From: Corynebacterium auriscanis | GTDB taxonomy: Bacteria > Actinomycetota > Actinomycetes > Mycobacteriales > Mycobacteriaceae | DNA length: 64,000 bases | NCBI RefSeq assembly: GCF_030408435.1 | Contig: NZ_CP047046.1 | Coordinates: forward strand, 1,408,572-1,472,571 | Reading direction: 5' to 3' | Shown here: piece after piece, positions 60,278-64,000 of the stretch | Layout of the letters: the number at the start of each line of letters is the position of its first letter | How positions within the stretch are numbered: the stretch's first letter is position 1 | Notes under the pieces: generated by a model | Seen by the model: the letters and a program-made list of their open reading frames with translations, nothing else | The model's database searches: none | What the model was told of the DNA's origin: nothing | Made by a program: the position numbers and the translations under genes

Positions 60278-61426
60278 CTATTCCACCCGCCTCCACTTAG
60301 CGCCCACCCGGGTGATGAGCCCGGCTGTTTCTAAGGCCCGCAGCGCCCGAATCACCGGTTGGGCGGCCAGCCCGGTGTTACCCACGATGTCCGCAAGTTC
60401 CCCGCCCCCTTCCCCGCACGCATCGAAGACTGCGGTTTGTTCCCAGCTCAGCATTTTCTCCGTGGTGGGCAAGCCCAGTTCCAGTTGGTCTCCAAGCGGG
60501 TCCAAGAGTACCAGGATGTCTTCGTACCGGCGCAGCAGCTCCGCGCGGTTTTGTTGTACACGGACCAGGCAGCCTTGCGCGTTCACGTTGGTGATCTGCC
60601 CCGGCACCACCAGGTTGGGTATAACCATGGCCTCGGCCCAGTTCATCGTGTTAATGGCACCGGAGCGCAGCGCGGCTTCCACCATCACCGCCACCTGTCC
60701 TAAGGAGGCCACCAGCCGGTTGCGGGTGAGAAATCGATGCCGCGCGGGCGCGGTTCCCGGTGCGTATTCACTCACGCGCAAGCCGGAGCGCTCAATGTGG
60801 CGAAACAGATGCGAATTTGCACGGGGATAATCCACGTCCAATCCGCATGCCATCACCGCGACGGTCGTGCCACCGGCATGCAGCGCCGCGGTATGTGCAT
60901 ACGTATCGATCCCCATTGCCCCGCCGGACACCACGGTTACATTGTCTTGCGCCAGCTGCGTGGCGATGCTTTTAGTCACTTCTTTTCCATAATTCGACGC
61001 CGCCCTGGTCCCCACGACAGTGACCGCCCGTTGCACACTGGTATCCAATCGATTGGGCCCTGCGACCCACAGTGCAAAAGGTGGAGCCGACTGGCCTCTG
61101 ACGTTGGCCTCCATCTCCGCGCCGCTGTTACCCATTCGCCCAAAGGCCGCATCCATGGTGCTGGGCCATTCATCGTCGTCCGGCGTAACCAGGCGGTAGC
61201 CTCGTGCCTTAGCTAGTTCGGCATCCCGTTCGGGTGTGCAATCCCAGCGCTGTTCGGTGGTGGAAAGGAGCGTTTCGGGCAACGTGGCATCGCGCGTGCG
61301 TATGCGGTGGGCGAGCTTTTCGGGGTCGGGTGTATCAGCGCCGTCCCACAGCAGTTCGAGGACCTCTGTCCGGCTGGCTTCAATAACTCGGCGCAGATAT
61401 ATCCACGCCATCTGTCGGCTGGTCAT
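60278..61426 (-). CDS. dprA: DprA/Smf DNA-processing protein
   Basis: A 382-residue protein of the DprA family, which loads RecA on incoming single-stranded DNA. The Rossmann part shows VVGTRAASNYGKEVTKSIATQLAQ, then VSGGAMGIDTYAHTAALHAGG, and VAVMACGLDVDYPRANSHLF. A C-terminal winged-helix domain (DIVGNTGLAAQPVIRALRALETAGLI) follows. It overlaps yifB by four bases (ATGA), with the start at 61426. Most corynebacteria are not known to be naturally competent, so the role is uncertain. Confidence 0.93.
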   Translation of the reverse strand: MTSRQMAWIYLRRVIEASRTEVLELLWDGADTPDPEKLAHRIRTRDATLPETLLSTTEQRWDCTPERDAELAKARGYRLVTPDDDEWPSTMDAAFGRMGNSGAEMEANVRGQSAPPFALWVAGPNRLDTSVQRAVTVVGTRAASNYGKEVTKSIATQLAQDNVTVVSGGAMGIDTYAHTAALHAGGTTVAVMACGLDVDYPRANSHLFRHIERSGLRVSEYAPGTAPARHRFLTRNRLVASLGQVAVMVEAALRSGAINTMNWAEAMVIPNLVVPGQITNVNAQGCLVRVQQNRAELLRRYEDILVLLDPLGDQLELGLPTTEKMLSWEQTAVFDACGEGGGELADIVGNTGLAAQPVIRALRALETAGLITRVGAKWRRVE

Positions 61427-62958
61427 GCGTGCACTTCCGCTCCATCGCGATACATGTCTACCGCATCGCAAACTTGTTCTAAGCCGGGTTTGGGGCAGCC
61501 GGACCAATCGGCCAGGGTCCAAGCCACCCGTAGAGCACGGTCCACACCCCGCTGAGTGAGGGTTTTCGTACGCAGCATGTCCTGTAACACCAGCATGGCC
61601 TCATCGGTGGCGGGGTGTTGCGCGCGCAGGAGTTTGCCGGGGACTGCGGCGTTCACTTGCCCCCAACGAGCAAGGGCCCGCTGCCGAGCCTCGGCCACGC
61701 GCTCAGCCACCGCACATGTGGTCTCCGGGGTTTCTGCAGTCAGCGTGGCGCTGGTGGTCGTGCGGGTCCGAGCAAAGATGTCGATGCGGTCGCGCAATGG
61801 ACCCGAAAGTTTGGCCTGATAGCGTGCCCTGACCGCGCCTGGGCACGTGCATTCTGCAGCGAATTCCGCGCCACACGGGCAGGGGTTGGCAGCGAGGATC
61901 AATTGGAAGTGGGCTGGGTAGCGCACGATGTGGCGCTGGCGTACAAGCTCCACGGATCGAGTCTCCATCGGCACGCGCAAACCATCGAGGACACTGGCCT
62001 TGGCTTCGGCGACCTCGTCGATGAACAACACCCCGTGGTGGGCCAAAGAAACTGCACCCGGCCGTGGGGTATTGCCACCTCCGATCAAAGCGGCATGCGT
62101 CACCGTGTGGTGTGGAGCCACGAATGGTCGCTGCCCCGCCCAAATCGCACCGGGGTTTCCTTTCGAACCCGCCACAGAGTGCACTGCAGCAGCCTCGACC
62201 TGCTCCATGGTTGTCATGGGCGGCAGGATGCCTGGAATGCAGCCTGCCAGCATGGATTTTCCGGACCCTGGCGGCCCGGTGAACATGAGTGCATGACCGC
62301 CGGCGGCGGCGATTTCCACGGCGCGCTTGGCCTCCGGTTGGCCCACCACGTCCGCCAAGTCCACGCGCGAGTGCTTCATCTGCGTGTCCTGCAGAGGGGC
62401 CACCATGGCAGCGGCGGACAGTTGCGCCCCGTGCATCCATTCGATGGCATCTTTCAGGTGCTCCACACACACCACTTCCGTTGTCGCGGACATAGCCTGG
62501 CTCACGCGCGCGGCCTCCTCGGCATTCCCTTGTGGAATCACAATGGTGTCGAAGCCTTGCCTCATTGCGCTCAACACAATGGCCAGCACGCCATCGACGG
62601 GGCGGACATCGCCCTCCAGCCCTAACTCCCCCACAATCACCGCCGAGCCCAAGCGTTGCTTAGTCCCTGTCGTGCAACCTTTCGCAGCCAGCATTGCCAG
62701 AACCATCGCCAGGTCATACCCCGCGCCCGCCTTCGGCAGTGAAGCCGGGGACAAACTCATGACGGTTCGTGAACCCGGCCAGTTGATGCCAGAATTCCCC
62801 AACGCCGCGCGAATACGCTCTTTAGCCTGCAGCACCGCCGCATCGCCCAATCCAACCACGCTGATGCCCGGCAATCCGCGGCTCACGTCGCATTCCACCG
62901 TGACCAACCGTCCTTCCATGCCTTCCAGAGCCATGGAGTAACTGGTTCCCACACTCAT
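61423..62958 (-). CDS. yifB: YifB/ComM family AAA+ ATPase
   Basis: A 511-residue Mg-chelatase-like ATPase. The N-terminal ChlI domain (VTVECDVSRGLPGISVVGLGDAAVLQAKERIRAAL) is followed by Walker A FTGPPGSGKSML, Walker B GVLFIDEVAE and a four-cysteine zinc motif in NPCPCGAEFAAECTCPG. ComM is a hexameric helicase that helps integrate transforming DNA by branch migration. It sits between yraN and dprA, an order found across actinobacteria. Confidence 0.93.
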   Translation of the reverse strand: MSVGTSYSMALEGMEGRLVTVECDVSRGLPGISVVGLGDAAVLQAKERIRAALGNSGINWPGSRTVMSLSPASLPKAGAGYDLAMVLAMLAAKGCTTGTKQRLGSAVIVGELGLEGDVRPVDGVLAIVLSAMRQGFDTIVIPQGNAEEAARVSQAMSATTEVVCVEHLKDAIEWMHGAQLSAAAMVAPLQDTQMKHSRVDLADVVGQPEAKRAVEIAAAGGHALMFTGPPGSGKSMLAGCIPGILPPMTTMEQVEAAAVHSVAGSKGNPGAIWAGQRPFVAPHHTVTHAALIGGGNTPRPGAVSLAHHGVLFIDEVAEAKASVLDGLRVPMETRSVELVRQRHIVRYPAHFQLILAANPCPCGAEFAAECTCPGAVRARYQAKLSGPLRDRIDIFARTRTTTSATLTAETPETTCAVAERVAEARQRALARWGQVNAAVPGKLLRAQHPATDEAMLVLQDMLRTKTLTQRGVDRALRVAWTLADWSGCPKPGLEQVCDAVDMYRDGAEVHA

Positions 62959-62959
62959 G

Positions 62960-63316
62960 TCACCACACCCCCTGCATGTGCTCGCGTACCCCGTGAGGCC
63001 CTACATCGATGACATCGAAGCGCAGCCCAGTCGCCGCTTTTGTCCACTGGGGATTTTCCGCCATCCAATGCGTAGCGGCCACGCGCATACGCTGCAACTT
63101 CGCCCGGTTGACGGCAGCTAACCCACCCCCATCACACTCATGGGCGCGCCATTTGATTTCGATGAACACCACTTCCCCACCGGGTGCTCTGGCAATCGCA
63201 TCCAACTCCCCAACGCGACAGTGGTAATTGCGCTGCAACAGTTGATATCCCTGTTTCTCCAAGTAGTGCACCGCTTGCTGTTCCCCCGCGGCCCCCACTG
63301 CTCGTGAGTGTGCCAT
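62960..63316 (-). CDS. yraN: YraN (UPF0102) nuclease-like protein
   Basis: A 118-residue protein with a restriction-endonuclease-like fold. The motif is GAAGEQQAVHYLEKQGYQLLQRNYHCRVGELDAIARAPGGEVVFIEIKWR in outline, with the E, D and ExK residues of the PD-(D/E)xK type. The start at 63316 has GGGGGAAAG upstream; the longer reading frame has no similarity. It is followed by yifB with one base between. Its biochemical role is not settled. Confidence 0.88.
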   Translation of the reverse strand: MAHSRAVGAAGEQQAVHYLEKQGYQLLQRNYHCRVGELDAIARAPGGEVVFIEIKWRAHECDGGGLAAVNRAKLQRMRVAATHWMAENPQWTKAATGLRFDVIDVGPHGVREHMQGVW

Positions 63317-63419
63317 CTTTCCCCCTTGCGCGTTACTAGTGTTTCCATCAATAACGTAGCGGGGCACAGCGTGGCGTCGAGATAAAAAAGGCACCCACGG
63401 CCGCAAACACCCACGAGGT

Positions 63420-63446
63420 TGTGAATAAGCTACAACCTGTGGACAA
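63420..63446. promoter_or_regulatory. Pair of DnaA-box-like sequences
   Basis: TGTGAATAA (63420-63428, complement TTATTCACA) and TGTGGACAA (63438-63446, complement TTGTCCACA, the common actinobacterial box) lie in the same orientation with nine bases between. They sit in the 150-base gap between yraN and the DUF2469 gene; the rest of that gap shows no other element I can support. Confidence 0.4.
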
Positions 63447-63466
63447 CGAAAAACCTGTAAATTTAC

Positions 63467-63772
63467 CTACTCAGGGAAGTTCAGCTCGGGCTTGTCCAGC
63501 TCCTCGATGTTGACATCCTTGTAGGTAATAACCCGCACGTAGCGTACGAAACGAGCGGGGCGGTACATGTCCCACACCCACGCATCGGACATCCGCACCT
63601 CGTAGTAAACCTCCCCGCCGGAATTGCGGGGGATCAGCTCCACAGCATTGGCGAGGTAAAACCGGCGTTCGGTTTCCACCACATAGGAAAATTGGCTCAC
63701 CACGTCGCGATACTCGCGGTACATGGACAGCTCAACATTAGCTTCGTAGTCGTCCAGTTCCTCAGCGCTCAC
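63467..63772 (-). CDS. DUF2469 family protein
   Basis: A 101-residue actinobacterial protein of unknown function. It is nearly invariant in the family: MSAEELDDYEANVELSMYREYRDVVSQFSYVVETERRFYLANAVEL, then VRMSDAWVWDMYRPARFVRYVRVITYKDVNIEEL. The start is GTG. It always lies beside rnhB, as here with 44 bases between. The high conservation suggests a basic cellular role. Confidence 0.93.
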   Translation of the reverse strand: MSAEELDDYEANVELSMYREYRDVVSQFSYVVETERRFYLANAVELIPRNSGGEVYYEVRMSDAWVWDMYRPARFVRYVRVITYKDVNIEELDKPELNFPE

Positions 63773-63816
63773 GCTCAGATCAGCCCTTCCTCGCCTCGAT
63801 GTTTAACCACCAGTAT

Positions 63817-64000
63817 TTAACCACCATTGTTCAGCCACACCGCCTGTGCTGCGGCCACATTGGAGTAAGTGTAGCGGTGATATGGGGTGCCACCGTGTAG
63901 ACTCACCGCGTCCATGTGAGCCTTCGTGCCATAACCTTTGTGACCTGCTAAACCATAACCGGGATACTGCTGATCAATCTCCCTCATTAACCGGTCGCGA
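63817..64000 (-). CDS. rnhB: Ribonuclease HII (3' end only)
   Basis: Sixty codons of the C-terminus, open to the right edge of the window. The residues REIDQQYPGYGLAGHKGYGTKAHMDAVSLHGGTPYHRYTYSNVAAA match the RNase HII ending, which contains the conserved GYGTxxH motif and the H-R-TY/SF segment. The enzyme removes ribonucleotides and RNA primers from DNA. The last bases carry a short duplication, GGTGGTTAAA, spanning the stop codon. Confidence 0.92.
   Translation of the reverse strand, partial: RDRLMREIDQQYPGYGLAGHKGYGTKAHMDAVSLHGGTPYHRYTYSNVAAAQAVWLNNGG

Overview
The window is chromosomal DNA of a Corynebacterium species. The evidence is gene content and order: bioM-bioN, pspA, clgR, cinA, pgsA, terC and ftsK run together; dapB, thyX, dapA and RNase J form a cluster; mycothiol genes (mtr) lie beside mqo; and a ChrSA/HrtBA heme-efflux locus sits between a penicillin-binding protein gene and ispG. 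From memory this order closely parallels C. glutamicum and, more loosely, Mycobacterium tuberculosis. The species cannot be named from the sequence alone. Nearly all of the window is conserved core genome. I see no prophage, insertion sequence, CRISPR array, rRNA or tRNA gene.

Layout. 1-0.84 kb: end of the biotin ECF transporter ATPase and its T component. 0.87-7.9 kb (minus): ftsK, a Mn-type (yybP-ykoY) riboswitch, terC, pgsA, cinA, clgR and pspA, a membrane/envelope-stress block. 8.0-13.6 kb (minus): a TIGR03085-type protein, RNase J, and dapA, thyX and dapB (lysine/DAP and dTMP synthesis). 13.7-20.9 kb: PNPase, a GNAT protein, S15, RibF, TruB, the phosphopantetheinyl transferase PptT and a metallophosphoesterase. 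21.2-28.2 kb (minus): rimP, nusA, ylxR, infB, rbfA and a MATE transporter; the nrnA/cnpB gene usually found after rbfA is absent. 28.3-38.6 kb: a Tat lipoprotein, proS, yaaA, cobA, mqo, an alpha/beta hydrolase, mtr, an SDR and a DUF1648 membrane protein. 38.6-40.2 kb: a DUF222/HNH nuclease gene, the only accessory-looking item. 40.2-47.2 kb: a CMD-family protein, map, a lipoprotein PBP, and the chrA-chrS / hrtB-hrtA heme sensing and export locus. 47.2-52.6 kb: ispG, an M50 site-2 protease and dxr (isoprenoid genes flanking the intramembrane protease), DUF2631 and a VIT-family protein. 52.6-58.3 kb: rlmN, a LapA-like protein, cdsA, frr, pyrH, tsf and rpsB. 58.8-64 kb: an M23-like exported protein, xerC, dprA, yifB, yraN, DUF2469 and the end of rnhB.

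The most informative signals outside the genes are these. A manganese riboswitch has an expression platform that hides the terC Shine-Dalgarno sequence. RNase J and PNPase both carry long low-complexity N-terminal tails. The M23 protein lacks an expected zinc-ligand histidine. The metallophosphoesterase/pptT promoter region contains three copies of one octamer. The rpsB and rpsO leaders are structured. The heme locus has an inverted repeat in its divergent promoter gap. I did not find a clearly new multi-gene system.
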